Shown here one piece after another: positions 54,005-62,621 of a stretch of 64,000 bases of DNA (position 1 is the stretch's first letter; each line of letters opens with the position of its first letter). The position numbers were made by a program, and so were the translations under genes. The DNA comes from Bacillota bacterium (lineage in GTDB: Bacteria > Bacillota > Clostridia > Lachnospirales > Lachnospiraceae). The stretch is from the NCBI GenBank assembly GCA_023416695.1, contig JAEZGY010000036.1:38699-102698 (forward strand), in the 5' to 3' direction. The notes beneath the pieces were generated by a model. The model was given only the letters and a program-made list of their open reading frames with translations, did no database searches and had not been told where the DNA came from.

Positions 54005-54592
54005 CTATTTGGACTTAACCAAATCTTTGATAATCTGCACACATGTATTGATTCCTAAACGGGAAGAACACAGGGATAAATCATAATTATCAGCCATTCC
54101 AAAATCCTTATGTACATGGTAAGAGTAGTACTTTCTTCTAGCCTGATCAACCAGTCTTGCCTTTTCTTCAATCTTCTCTAGTCTTTCTTCTTGCATCTTT
54201 AGGCTCATACGATTCACTCGCCATTCTAAATCAGCATGAACGAATACAGTAAGACATCCATCATACTCACGTAAAATACTGTCTGCATTACGTCCAACAA
54301 TGACACAGTTTCCACGTTCTCCGATTTCACGAATCACCTTAGTCTGAGCAGCAAAAATCTTCTCACTTAAGGGACGGTTATAAAAGTCAAATAAACTTTG
54401 GGCAAACCCAAAATTCTTTGGTATCTTCTCGTCCCATTCAATAAGGCTATCTACGTCAAGATTCGATTGCCTTGCTGCCATTAGGATGATTTCCTTGTCA
54501 TAGTATTGTAGATTCAACTCATCAGCAAGCCGTCTACCAATCTCCCCACCAGCTGCACCAAATTCACGACTAATCGTAATTATTGTCTTCAT
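54005..54592 (-). CDS. Cytidylate kinase-like protein
   Basis: A 195-residue P-loop-type kinase. It starts MKTIITISREFGAAGGEIGR, the GxxxxG form of the phosphate loop seen in the cytidylate-kinase-like family, followed by LADELNLQYYDKEIILMAAR and VIVGRNADSIL, and a lid region rich in Arg and Glu (VNRMSLKMQEERLEKIEEKA). Members are common in clostridia beside a genuine cmk; the substrate is not established. Monocistronic; 52 bases downstream of the EamA transporter gene. Confidence 0.8.
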   Translation of the reverse strand: MKTIITISREFGAAGGEIGRRLADELNLQYYDKEIILMAARQSNLDVDSLIEWDEKIPKNFGFAQSLFDFYNRPLSEKIFAAQTKVIREIGERGNCVIVGRNADSILREYDGCLTVFVHADLEWRVNRMSLKMQEERLEKIEEKARLVDQARRKYYSYHVHKDFGMADNYDLSLCSSRLGINTCVQIIKDLVKSK

Positions 54593-54644
54593 AGGCTCAC
54601 CTCCTTCTTTATTATAAACAAGTATTTAAACCTCGTCAAATACA

Positions 54645-55544
54645 TCAATGGTCGGAAATCAAAAATACCGTTGTCAAAATACAAGCAAATCCAAGTAAAT
54701 CCATGCCCCCAAAGGTTGTACCTAGAAAGATTGCAGAAAAACAAGTGGCAGCAACCGGTTCTACGCTAGCAAGCATACTTGCCTTTACTGCTCCAAGCAT
54801 CATTACTCCTTGTAAATAAAGGGTAAACGCAATAACTGTTCCTACTACTATAATGGCAACGAGCCCCAAAAATACAGGAAGCGTCATAGCAACAGGGATA
54901 CTCCAAGCCCTAACAACTACAAATAATACAATTCCTCCAACCAACATACCCAGCCCAGTTACTACTGTACTTCCCCATTTGGCCATAATAGTTCTTGGAA
55001 GAAGAGTATACAAAAATGCTCCTACAGCAGACATTATCCCCCAAAACAATCCCTCTTTTGTAATCACTAACGTATGTAGATCTCCACCAGTGGCAATGAA
55101 GAAAGTCCCCATGAGAGCCAGTATAATAGCGATGGCTTCTCTTAGCTTTGGTAACCGTAACGAGGTACTGCAGACAAAAATGAGAATTAGTATAGGTCCT
55201 AAGTACTGAAGCACCGTAGCGGTTCCTGCATTGGTATGCTTAATGGCATTGAGATAGGTAAACTGGCAAACTGTGAGTCCAGCAAGGGCAAACAATAACA
55301 GGCGTATGACACTAGTTTTATCCTTTAATAAGGCTACCATAGTAGCTCTCTTCTTAAACAAGCAAAAACAGGTTAACAATACTCCTGCCGACAGCATCCT
55401 TACCGCTGTAAGCCATCTAGCATCTACTTGACAATTCGACAAGAGATATTGCCCACAAGTACCAGAAAATCCCCAACAGGTTCCACCAATTAATGTATAG
55501 ATTGTTGCCTTTGAAGCAGTAGTTCTCTCTACTTTCTTCTGCAT
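54645..55544 (-). CDS. EamA/DMT-superfamily transporter
   Basis: A 299-residue protein with ten helices in two EamA repeats (YTLIGGTCWGFSGTCGQYLL; LFWGIMSAVGAFLYTLLPRT) and the EamA end motif ASVEPVAATCFSAIFLGT. The ATG at 55544 with GGAAGGAAGACTAGTT is preferred over the GTG at 55562. It probably exports a metabolite or amino acid. Confidence 0.9.
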   Translation of the reverse strand: MQKKVERTTASKATIYTLIGGTCWGFSGTCGQYLLSNCQVDARWLTAVRMLSAGVLLTCFCLFKKRATMVALLKDKTSVIRLLLFALAGLTVCQFTYLNAIKHTNAGTATVLQYLGPILILIFVCSTSLRLPKLREAIAIILALMGTFFIATGGDLHTLVITKEGLFWGIMSAVGAFLYTLLPRTIMAKWGSTVVTGLGMLVGGIVLFVVVRAWSIPVAMTLPVFLGLVAIIVVGTVIAFTLYLQGVMMLGAVKASMLASVEPVAATCFSAIFLGTTFGGMDLLGFACILTTVFLISDH

Positions 55545-55605
55545 AACTAGTCTTCCTTCCACTAAATCCTACTTTATTCATCTATTCTACCACAACAAAC
55601 GACAT

Positions 55606-55639
55606 AGAAAAAGGAGCAACTCTAAAAAGAATTACTCCT
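55606..55639 (-). terminator. Terminator of the 64-residue protein gene
   Basis: On the minus strand AGGAGTAATTCT pairs with AGAGTTGCTCCT (12 bp with G-U pairs), then TTTTTC. Confidence 0.8.
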
Positions 55640-55688
55640 GATGTTATTTAAATACGACCAATATACACATTAGTATGACAATGTATCT

Positions 55689-55883
55689 CTATTGTCCTGC
55701 CTTATAATCGTCTCTTGCCCAATTTGGAGCATTGACTACACCAGCTTTATTATGACCTGCCTTAGCCTTACCTTGAATCTCAGGAACTGGAGCCTGTTCA
55801 TTTTTCTCCTTATGAATCCCTGGATGGTTATAGGTGCCATGTGGATCAGATGGGTCCGGTCTTCTCATACCCGCTTTTGCCAT
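55689..55883 (-). CDS. Small Pro/His/Gly-rich protein of unknown function
   Basis: A 64-residue protein from the ATG at 55883, with AAGGAGTGATAAC upstream; the frame extends to 55922 without a better site. MAKAGMRRPDPSDPHGTYNH is followed by a charged middle and ends PNWARDDYKAGQ. It is hydrophilic, with many Pro, His and Gly and no hydrophobic core, so it is probably disordered or needs a partner. Its own terminator follows. I do not recognise a named family. Confidence 0.7.
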   Translation of the reverse strand: MAKAGMRRPDPSDPHGTYNHPGIHKEKNEQAPVPEIQGKAKAGHNKAGVVNAPNWARDDYKAGQ

Positions 55884-55934
55884 TGTTATCACTCCTTCAA
55901 CATTTTTCTTAGTATATACCAAGAAAGTGATTCT

Positions 55935-57287
55935 CTATTCTTTAAAACTACGCTCAAACATACTATGATCATCCCGTAATGCATTTAAATCCAATATACC
56001 GACTTTTCTCAATAATTCATTGGTAATCTCACCATGAAACGGTATCTTGATCGGAGAGGAATAGGCCTCCTTATTGGCCGCCTCCGTACCATCTTCCACT
56101 GGAATAATTCTCTTTGGGCCACCGACACAGCCACCCTTACAAGCCATTCCTTCGATGAAGGATGCTTTTTTCTTGCCTTCTAGAAGATCATTTAGCATAG
56201 CTTTACAGTCCACCATTCCATCTACATTAACAGAGGTAAATAACTCACGTTTCTTTGGAAATAGCTGATCTACAACATCCCAAACAGCCTCAGATACACC
56301 ACCAGCTCTTGCATACAGCCTTCCACCAGTAGCTGCATAATCTACCGTTGGCACACCGTTTAATTTTGCAGGCTCTACCTTTAAGGCTTCAAAGATTGCC
56401 TGCACCTCTTGAAAAGTTAAGACATAGTCTACGTCTCCTACCAAATCCCTTTCCTTGGCCTCGGACTTCTTTGCAATACATGGACCAATGAAGACCGTTT
56501 TTGCATCTGGATTTAACTTCTTGACAATTCGCGCCATAGCTACCATTGGAGAAACAGAAGGGGAAACCTCTGGAATTAAGTCGTAATAGACTCTTTTTAA
56601 AGCAGCCACCCATACTGGACAACAGCAGGAGGTAATCATAAAATCATCCTTATCTTTCACCATATGGTCAAACTCCAAAGCCTCCTTTAAGCTCAGTACA
56701 TCTGCACCCATGGCGACTTCCACCATGTCCGTAAAGCCTATTTTAATAAAGGCTTCTCTTAACTGATCTAGAGTTACATCTTCGCCAAACTGCCCTATAA
56801 TGGCTGGGGCAATCATAGCAACGACTTTCTCTCCTTCTTTTAATAGATTGGCTAGGGGTAGAAACTGCGGAATATCCATGTAGTGCCCTAGATCACAGGC
56901 CTCCACACAGCGTCCACAAGACATGCAAAGCTCATAATCAATATACTTATCCTGAGTAACGGCATCTCGCTTAATGGCATTGAAGGGACATACATTTTGA
57001 CATTTACTATTTCCATCCTCTGACTCGCAATCTTTGTCACAGGATGTTACCTTACATACAATATTTTCTCGCACTCGATTCTTTGTAATGGCATCTAAAA
57101 GCTTCTGAATAAATTCATGGTCATTTTTTGCAGCCACATTGTCGACTCCTGCTAAAGCAGAAAACACTTCCTTTGCTTCCTCTTTATCTTTAAAATTCTT
57201 TTGAAGTCTTTTATAAGTCTCTTCAAAGGTCTTATTGTAATAGGCTTCAATTAGTTCCTTATACATCTGTTTATATAAATCACTCAT
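55935..57287 (-). CDS. [FeFe]-hydrogenase-like iron-sulfur protein
   Basis: A 450-residue protein from the ATG at 57287 (AAAGGAGATTTCCCT upstream). An N-terminal helical part is followed by two 4Fe-4S clusters (CKVTSCDKDC...KCQNVCPFNA; CMSCGRCVEACDLGH) at about 110-165 and the hydrogenase large-subunit domain. The three H-cluster motifs are present but altered: TSCCCPVW for the usual TSCCPxW, IGPCIAKKSEA for MPCxxKKxE, and MACKGGCVGGPKRI for MACPGGCxxGGG. No hydrogenase small domain or NuoG-like domain is seen. It may be one of the short putative sensory or regulatory group proteins and not an H2-producing enzyme. Confidence 0.8.
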   Translation of the reverse strand: MSDLYKQMYKELIEAYYNKTFEETYKRLQKNFKDKEEAKEVFSALAGVDNVAAKNDHEFIQKLLDAITKNRVRENIVCKVTSCDKDCESEDGNSKCQNVCPFNAIKRDAVTQDKYIDYELCMSCGRCVEACDLGHYMDIPQFLPLANLLKEGEKVVAMIAPAIIGQFGEDVTLDQLREAFIKIGFTDMVEVAMGADVLSLKEALEFDHMVKDKDDFMITSCCCPVWVAALKRVYYDLIPEVSPSVSPMVAMARIVKKLNPDAKTVFIGPCIAKKSEAKERDLVGDVDYVLTFQEVQAIFEALKVEPAKLNGVPTVDYAATGGRLYARAGGVSEAVWDVVDQLFPKKRELFTSVNVDGMVDCKAMLNDLLEGKKKASFIEGMACKGGCVGGPKRIIPVEDGTEAANKEAYSSPIKIPFHGEITNELLRKVGILDLNALRDDHSMFERSFKE

Positions 57288-57370
57288 AGGGAAATCTCCT
57301 TTGTTTTCTATATCTACTGATGTATTTTCTACAGTATTGTTGTATTTATACGAAAAAAGAGAGCAAATCA

Positions 57371-57418
57371 TAAAATGCACGTTTATTGTAAGCTTCCTTC
57401 ACTAAACAATAAACGCGC
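57371..57418 (-). terminator. Terminator of the LMW phosphatase gene
   Basis: On the minus strand GCGCGTTTATTGT pairs with ACAATAAACGTGC, followed by ATTTTATG. It lies 12 bases after the stop at 57431, inside the leader of the hydrogenase-like gene. Confidence 0.7.
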
Positions 57419-57430
57419 ATTAAAATATGG

Positions 57431-57889
57431 TTAGTTTTCGTTTTCTAGCTTTTCTATTAACGCATCTAAGCCTTCCATGATGTCATTATAGGTATCCGTA
57501 AAGTTGCCTGTGTACCAAGGATCTGCTATATCTCTTGGATGATCCGTGATATCTAACAGGCGAAACACTTTATGTTCCTCATCGGAGCCAAGGATTCGCA
57601 TCATATTTCGGACATTATTTGAGTCCATGGCAATAAGGTAATCATAATATTTATAGTCACCTTTGGTCATCTGTCTGGCTCTCTTAGTAGAGCAATTGAT
57701 GCCAAGGGAGTTTAAAATCCGTCTAGTACCTGGATGGACTGGACTGCCGATTTGTTCGGTGCTAGTAGCTGCGGAAGCTACCTCATATTGATTATTGTAA
57801 TTGCCTGTAGAAAGGCGGTGTTTTAGTAAAAATTCTGCCATTGGGGAACGACAAATGTTGCCTAGGCAGACGAATAAGATTTTTTTCAT
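57431..57889 (-). CDS. Low-molecular-weight protein tyrosine phosphatase
   Basis: A 152-residue phosphatase with the catalytic loop CLGNICRS (Cys8, Arg14) at the N-terminus and the general-acid DPWYTGNF near 122. It removes phosphate from tyrosine and in Firmicutes may also act on phosphoarginine. Ribosome site AAGGAGATACCCACT. It precedes the hydrogenase-like gene but has its own terminator. Confidence 0.95.
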   Translation of the reverse strand: MKKILFVCLGNICRSPMAEFLLKHRLSTGNYNNQYEVASAATSTEQIGSPVHPGTRRILNSLGINCSTKRARQMTKGDYKYYDYLIAMDSNNVRNMMRILGSDEEHKVFRLLDITDHPRDIADPWYTGNFTDTYNDIMEGLDALIEKLENEN

Positions 57890-58453
57890 AGTGGGTATCT
57901 CCTTGTATAAGTTGGTATAACCTTGATTTTACTGGGTTTGTGTTCATTTTTGAACTCTTTCTTTGTCTATTTCTTTGTTTCACTTTGCTTATTTTTACAT
58001 CGTTTTCTCTTCAAAAGGTGTAAAACTGGGGGCACCTTACACCTCGCGATTTCTTCATATTTGGACACCTTTAACGATCACATCGCTTTGCTTACATCCT
58101 CATATCCAATACGGGGATACGTATTTCTCATCCTTCTTCTGTATCTCACCTTGCCATATCTTATGTCTCATACTATCTTTCCTAACTTCAAACATGCTAC
58201 ATGCTCCTTTCTCTTTTTTAATACAAAAAAGAATCATGCTTATGAAATATGATATTAGCATATTATCATAAAGCTGACTTGAAATCCATGCTGTAAATCA
58301 AATGAGTCCTCAAAACTGCTTGGTTTGTCATCAAACTCCATTCTTCTACCACTTTTCGCATATAAATAAACACACATTCCTTTACAGCACTTTAAGTATA
58401 GGATAGTGCAAAATTGAGGTTCCTTAAATAGAATAGTTCTTGGATTTTACATT
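57890..58453. other. 560-bp AT-rich spacer without a supported gene
   Basis: Two overlapping plus-strand frames of about 100 codons exist, rich in Phe and Leu, but neither has a ribosome site and both look like reversed AT-rich sequence. The left end holds the leader of the phosphatase gene. I see no RNA structure, repeat or strong promoter in the rest. Confidence 0.6.
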
Positions 58454-58484
58454 AAAAACCCGGAGAGTTACTCCGGGTTTTTTT
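58454..58484. terminator. Terminator of the oxidoreductase cassette
   Basis: Perfect 12-bp stem AAAAACCCGGAG / CTCCGGGTTTTT with a 5-base loop. It is oriented for the gene ending at 58518 and works in both directions. Confidence 0.9.
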
Positions 58485-58517
58485 GTATTATTCAGTTAAA
58501 ACCTTCTAAATCTAATA

Positions 58518-59369
58518 TTATATTAATTCTTTGATCAGGCTGTCCACAACAGTTGGGTTGCATTTTTGGTCAAGTAAAGGAATTCCACTCTTGAGAACAA
58601 CATTTTTTTGATGGAATGTAGATTTCTGTTCCTGATAAAGAATACCAAGAGGAATTCGGTCACCAAACTCCATGGATTTTTGCATAGCGGCCATCTTATC
58701 CGATGCATCATACGCATTATCCAACTCATAAACTCGCTTGTTATACCATGAAAAAGTATTTACTTTATTGAAGCTGACACATGGCTGAAGAATATCAACC
58801 AGGGCGTAACCGTCATATTTAATTGCCTGCTTCATAATGGAAACAAGCTGCTCTTTGTGCCCAGTGAAAGCTCTTGCGACGAATCCAGCACCAGCCGAAA
58901 TAGCCATAAGAACAGGATTAAAAGGTATATTGATATTGCCGTTAGTTTGTACTTCCGTGACAAACCCTTCTAGGGAAGTAGGGGAAGCCTGACCCTTGGT
59001 GAGGCCATAAATTTGATTGTCATGAACAAAATGTGTGATATTTACATTGCGGCGTATATTATGAATAAAATGATTTCCACCTTCGCCATAGGAATCCCCG
59101 TCTCCGGTATCAACAATTACAGTTAGGCTTTCATTGGAGATTTTTGCCGCCACAGCAGCAGGAAGTGAACGTCCATGTAAACCGCAGAAGGAATTGGCGC
59201 TAATATACTGTGGTGTCTTTGCCGCCTGGCCGATGCCGGCCACCATCAGCACTTCATAGGGGTCCTTCCCAAGTTCTTCAAGTGCTGTTTTTAGGCAATC
59301 CAAAATAATCAGGTTGCCGCAGCCTGGGCACCAAGCTGTTTCATATGTACAGAAATTGTTTATGCTCAT
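58518..59369 (-). CDS. 2-oxoacid:ferredoxin oxidoreductase, beta (thiamine-PP) subunit
   Basis: A 283-residue subunit with CPGCGNLIILDCL at the start and the thiamine-diphosphate/Mg motif GDGDSYGEGGNHFIHNIRRN. It catalyses oxidative decarboxylation of a 2-oxoacid with CoA, reducing ferredoxin. QIYGLTKGQASPTS is the usual substrate-channel segment. It overlaps the alpha/gamma gene by 4 bases (ATGA). The substrate (2-oxoglutarate, pyruvate or a branched 2-oxoacid) cannot be decided; the KorB-like length fits 2-oxoglutarate-type enzymes. Confidence 0.93.
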   Translation of the reverse strand: MSINNFCTYETAWCPGCGNLIILDCLKTALEELGKDPYEVLMVAGIGQAAKTPQYISANSFCGLHGRSLPAAVAAKISNESLTVIVDTGDGDSYGEGGNHFIHNIRRNVNITHFVHDNQIYGLTKGQASPTSLEGFVTEVQTNGNINIPFNPVLMAISAGAGFVARAFTGHKEQLVSIMKQAIKYDGYALVDILQPCVSFNKVNTFSWYNKRVYELDNAYDASDKMAAMQKSMEFGDRIPLGILYQEQKSTFHQKNVVLKSGIPLLDQKCNPTVVDSLIKELI

Positions 59370-61036
59370 TTCAAATCACCCCTTTGAATCTGATTGGCAA
59401 TTTCTTCACCAGAAATTTGCCGACCATCATATTTTAATATACTCTCACTGCAGACAATTCCAGTTTGCTCACGAATCAACTCGGCAAGCTGCCCTGTGGC
59501 GTTTTGCTCAACATTAATTATTTTTTTAGCCAACGCAGCTTTTTCTTTAAGCAGTTTTTGAGGTAGCGGGAATACATCACCAAATACCAGTGCCGCATAT
59601 TTTCCACTGCTTTTTTCATTGAGTAGATTGATGGCTTCTAAAATAGGTCCATAGGTAGAACCCCAACCTATGAGTAGAGTTTCAAAAGAATCATCTCCGA
59701 TAAAGTCAGGCTCTTGGAGTTCCTGTTTGAGTAATTCAAGCTTTTTCATGCGCTTTCTCATCATCCTGTTACGTACCTCAGAAGATTCCGTAATCCAACC
59801 ACGCTCATCGTGCTCATCACTGTCACTAGCCACAAAATTCTTTGTTTTCCCAGGAAGCAACCGTGGAGACACGCCGTCTTCCGTATACTGATAGCGCAGG
59901 TATTCACCATTACCCTCATATGCATTGGCCGGTGTGGCAACTTTAATGTTATTCAAGTCAAATGGTTTGACAGTAGCCGATGTATCACCCAGATATTGAT
60001 CACTGAGCAATATAACAGGAATTTGGTATTTCTCAGCCAGATCAAACGCGCGTATCGTCTGATAAAATGCATCTGTATGGTTTCGCAAAGCAATTACCAT
60101 ACGTGGAAACTCACCTTGTGAAGCAGAAATTACAAATTTTAAATCACTTTGTTCCGTACGGGTTGGCAGCCCGGTAGCTGGACCAGGTCGCTGCACATCA
60201 ACTACTACCAAAGGAATCTCAGCCATACCGGAGAGACCAAGGGCTTCCACCTTCAGCGAAAATCCTCCTCCTGAGGTTCCTGTCATAGCACGAGCTCCTA
60301 CATAAGAGGCCCCGATTGCCATATTAATAGCAGCAATTTCATCCTCTGCCTGCTCCACAACAATACCAGCTTTGTCACCCTTGGATGCCAAATATTCCAT
60401 AATAGCTGTGGATGGTGACATGGGGTATGCTGAGTAGAATTTCAGCCCCGCTGCTATTGCTCCGAGAGAGAGTGCCTTGCTTCCGGAAAGAATCATCCAA
60501 TCACTGAACTCTCCTTGCATATGAGGAAACCGTTTTTCTACGATTTGATATCCATTCTCTATGGCTTGTAAGTTGATTTCGAGATATTGTTCCTTGACAA
60601 ACGCACTCATAACTTCACGTACATAATCAAGATTATCTCCAAACAGCTTGAGAATAACCCCCACGGCAACACTGCCAGAAACACGAGGATTACCAAGAGC
60701 TTTTGCTATTTGACCCATGTTGATTTTAATAGCTCGCGGGTCTGTTGTTGCAAGCGTGCTGTCACAAAGAATAAACCCGTTTGTGTTAAGGTTGTCTCTA
60801 TGCAGTTCAACGGTTTCATCGTTAAGCGCGATAATACCATCCAGTTGATTGCTGTGGGAGAACACAGCCTTCGTACCGAACCGAATAAGTGAAAAGTTAT
60901 GTCCCCCTCGGACACGGGACATGAAATCCCTAGTTGTAAAAACGTTGTAACCGGACCGTTTTAATAGCTTTTCCAGTATGGCCACTGTTGTATCAATACC
61001 TTGTCCGGCTTCACCGCCAATGAGCAGATTGTACAT
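59366..61036 (-). CDS. 2-oxoacid:ferredoxin oxidoreductase, fused gamma-alpha subunit
   Basis: A 556-residue protein. The ATG at 61036 is chosen because GGAGGCAAAATA precedes it and the gamma domain starts at once (YNLLIGGEAGQGIDTTVAIL). Residues 1-180 form the gamma domain, 195-556 the alpha domain (GAIAAGLKFYSAYPMSPSTA; VEQAEDEIAAINMAIGASYV; GTSGGGFSLKVEALG). Together with the beta subunit it forms a KorAB-type enzyme that depends on an external ferredoxin, since no Fe-S motifs are present. Base composition is richer in G+C than in neighbouring genes to the left, which suggests transfer of the cassette. Confidence 0.93.
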   Translation of the reverse strand: MYNLLIGGEAGQGIDTTVAILEKLLKRSGYNVFTTRDFMSRVRGGHNFSLIRFGTKAVFSHSNQLDGIIALNDETVELHRDNLNTNGFILCDSTLATTDPRAIKINMGQIAKALGNPRVSGSVAVGVILKLFGDNLDYVREVMSAFVKEQYLEINLQAIENGYQIVEKRFPHMQGEFSDWMILSGSKALSLGAIAAGLKFYSAYPMSPSTAIMEYLASKGDKAGIVVEQAEDEIAAINMAIGASYVGARAMTGTSGGGFSLKVEALGLSGMAEIPLVVVDVQRPGPATGLPTRTEQSDLKFVISASQGEFPRMVIALRNHTDAFYQTIRAFDLAEKYQIPVILLSDQYLGDTSATVKPFDLNNIKVATPANAYEGNGEYLRYQYTEDGVSPRLLPGKTKNFVASDSDEHDERGWITESSEVRNRMMRKRMKKLELLKQELQEPDFIGDDSFETLLIGWGSTYGPILEAINLLNEKSSGKYAALVFGDVFPLPQKLLKEKAALAKKIINVEQNATGQLAELIREQTGIVCSESILKYDGRQISGEEIANQIQRGDLK

Positions 61037-61098
61037 TATTTTGCCTCCTGACATAAAAAACATATTATTTTTTTTAATTTCACATTACACTTGATGTT

Positions 61099-61560
61099 TT
61101 ATTCGCTATAATCCTGTATAATACAGCCTTCAGAGAATTCGGCGGAGCAGGCTGCTTCATACGGAACGGTAAATTCCTCTTCAGAAATCAAATATGATTC
61201 CCAAAGGCCATGTAGGTTGCAGTATGCATATATCGTACCTGATTCTGCATCAGCAAACTCTGCTTTTGGCTCTTTACCCGGCTTTAAAAATTTAAACTCA
61301 ACATGGTCTCCAGTGACAAACGCAATCCATTCAATGTAGTGCTCTGGCAACATGGGATGCAGTGTGGAGCCAACTTCTACTTTGATCTGGCCGCCTTCTC
61401 TGGTGACAACTGGGACATGCTTCTCTTGGGCGGCATCGGTTGAATTTGAAACAAGCTTTGTCATTGACTGACCGCAGCAGGTAAGTGTTCCGCCTCCAAC
61501 CTTTACCAGAGCGACAATATTCCCGCATTTTTCACAACGATAGAAATCAAAAGTTGACAT
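61099..61560 (-). CDS. Desulfoferrodoxin / superoxide reductase
   Basis: A 153-residue iron protein. The N-terminal desulforedoxin-type centre I has CEKCGN and TCCGQ, and the superoxide-reducing centre II has HxxxxHY-type ligands (TLHPMLPEHYIEWI) and CNLHGLW. It detoxifies superoxide without making oxygen. The last 25 residues after LWESYLISEE are an extension beyond the usual 125-130 residues. It lies 62 bases upstream of the oxidoreductase genes and protects the oxygen-sensitive enzyme by function if not by contact. Confidence 0.93.
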   Translation of the reverse strand: MSTFDFYRCEKCGNIVALVKVGGGTLTCCGQSMTKLVSNSTDAAQEKHVPVVTREGGQIKVEVGSTLHPMLPEHYIEWIAFVTGDHVEFKFLKPGKEPKAEFADAESGTIYAYCNLHGLWESYLISEEEFTVPYEAACSAEFSEGCIIQDYSE

Positions 61561-61674
61561 ATCAAAGACTCCTTTACATTATTATTTTTATTTAAACCGA
61601 CAAATGAAAGTTATGCCGGCAATAAACACTTATGTACCAAAAGAACATTTACAAACGCTGAGGCACATTATGTC

Positions 61675-61848
61675 TCAATGAGCTTTTAAGGCCACTGTTT
61701 TTTCTTGATTTGCGACTTCTTGAAGTCTCGCATTTTTCGCTACGTCCACTCCGGTCTGTGTCAGATCAACATCTGTCCAACCAGTAAATAGATTTTTTTG
61801 ATACCATTTGCTTTCTCCGTGCTGTATTAGAATCAGATTCAATATCAT
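61675..61848 (-). pseudogene. Truncated phosphoglycerate mutase (gpmA-like) remnant
   Basis: A 57-codon frame from an ATG at 61848 gives LILIQHGESKWYQKNLFTGW and then TDVDLTQTG, the first 35 residues of a cofactor-dependent phosphoglycerate mutase. The catalytic RHG has become QHG. After VDVAKNARL homology stops and the frame ends at TGA, so about 190 residues of the enzyme are missing. Confidence 0.8.
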
Positions 61849-61989
61849 TCATCCTACATTCCAAATTACTTCATTTTGTTTTAAAATACCAATTAATGGT
61901 ATTTATTCAATTTTACCTTTATTATAGTACACTATTATTAAAATACAAGTATTTCGACTAAATTCCGTAAAAATCTACTGAGATAAGCT

Positions 61990-62280
61990 ATAGTTGATTA
62001 TTATTTGTTTTAGAGTGTGGAAATACAAAAGAGCCATCCCCTACAAGTTGCACTTTTCGCCCAACCGTTTGGTCATTTTCTGCCAGCCGTTCCAATTTTC
62101 TTCTTCAAGACCATCTTCCAAAGAAGTGATCGGATATTTTGAAATCAGTTTGTCCCAAAAATCAATAAGCTCACTAGCTGACATTCTTATTTGCTTCAAC
62201 AATTGCCTGAAGCGCGTTCTCGTCATCCTTCAGATTTGGGGCAAATCCACCCTCATCCCTAACGGAAGTTGAAAGCCTGC
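61990..62280 (-). pseudogene. Enolase remnant with frameshift and deletions
   Basis: Pieces of the C-terminal enolase barrel appear in order in different frames: STSVRDEGGFAPNLKDDENA, then after a deletion ASELIDFWDKL, SKYPITSLEDGLEEENWNGW, and after a one-base loss in the A-run near 62056 VQLVGDGSF, ending FPHSKTNNNQL and a stop. The loop GDEGG has become RDEGG. The N-terminal domain and the lysine-bearing end are missing. The left edge joins an IS30 fragment directly. Confidence 0.85.
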
Positions 62281-62282
62281 GG

Positions 62283-62460
62283 GAATAGTTTTCACCACAG
62301 ATACGTCTTCTGTTATAAGTTCTACGGTTTCTACAGGTATTATGAGCCTGACCTAGATATCCAGTGGCAATTTCACTGGAATACTTACGCACTTCCCTGG
62401 ATATGGTGCTAGGATCCTTTCCTAGCCTGCGGCTGATTTCTTTAAAGGGAAGACCTTACG
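62283..62460 (-). mobile_element. IS30-family transposase fragment
   Basis: In frame on the minus strand: LPFKEISRRLGKDPSTISRE, then VRKYSSEIATGYLGQAHNTC and a Cys/Arg-rich part (CRNRRTYNRRRICGEN). This is the N-terminal helix-turn-helix and zinc-binding part of clostridial IS30-type transposases. It lacks a start, the DDE domain and clear terminal repeats, and it runs straight into the enolase remnant. A dead fragment. Confidence 0.8.
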
Positions 62461-62490
62461 TGTAAACTAAAAGCCTAGTGCTTTGAAATA

Positions 62491-62535
62491 AACCCCTTTC
62501 ATTAGACGTTAATTTTTTGTCTAACAAAAGGGGTT
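62491..62535. terminator. Strong hairpin next to the IS30 fragment
   Basis: AACCCCTTT / AAAGGGGTT and TTAGAC / GTCTAA nested arms (62491-62535). On the minus strand TTTATTTC follows, so it may end the TauE/SafE transcript (stop 62622). It could also be a trace of the IS end. Confidence 0.55.
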
Positions 62536-62621
62536 CACTTCTGTATATTTAGGGGGATTTTATGGCCTTACTACAGCAGCCAAAACTATATTAAATATAA
62601 CTGTCTATTAGTAACTCTCTC

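Noticed and set aside
57923..58271. Two overlapping hydrophobic frames of about 100 codons
   Set aside because: AT-rich with excess Phe/Leu, no ribosome site, overlapping each other in different frames and overlapping the phosphatase leader.
58518..61560. Possibility that the cassette is pyruvate:ferredoxin oxidoreductase
   Set aside because: Clostridial PFOR is usually a single fused chain of about 1170 residues with ferredoxin domains; here two subunits lack them. Substrate left open.
62041..62392. Two short frames that could be called small genes
   Set aside because: They translate to enolase and IS30 pieces in broken frames, so they are remnants.
62553..62595. Ten-codon plus-strand frame after TAGGGGGATTTT (MALLQQPKLY)
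   Set aside because: Good ribosome-like spacing, but too short and next to decayed IS sequence; no further support.
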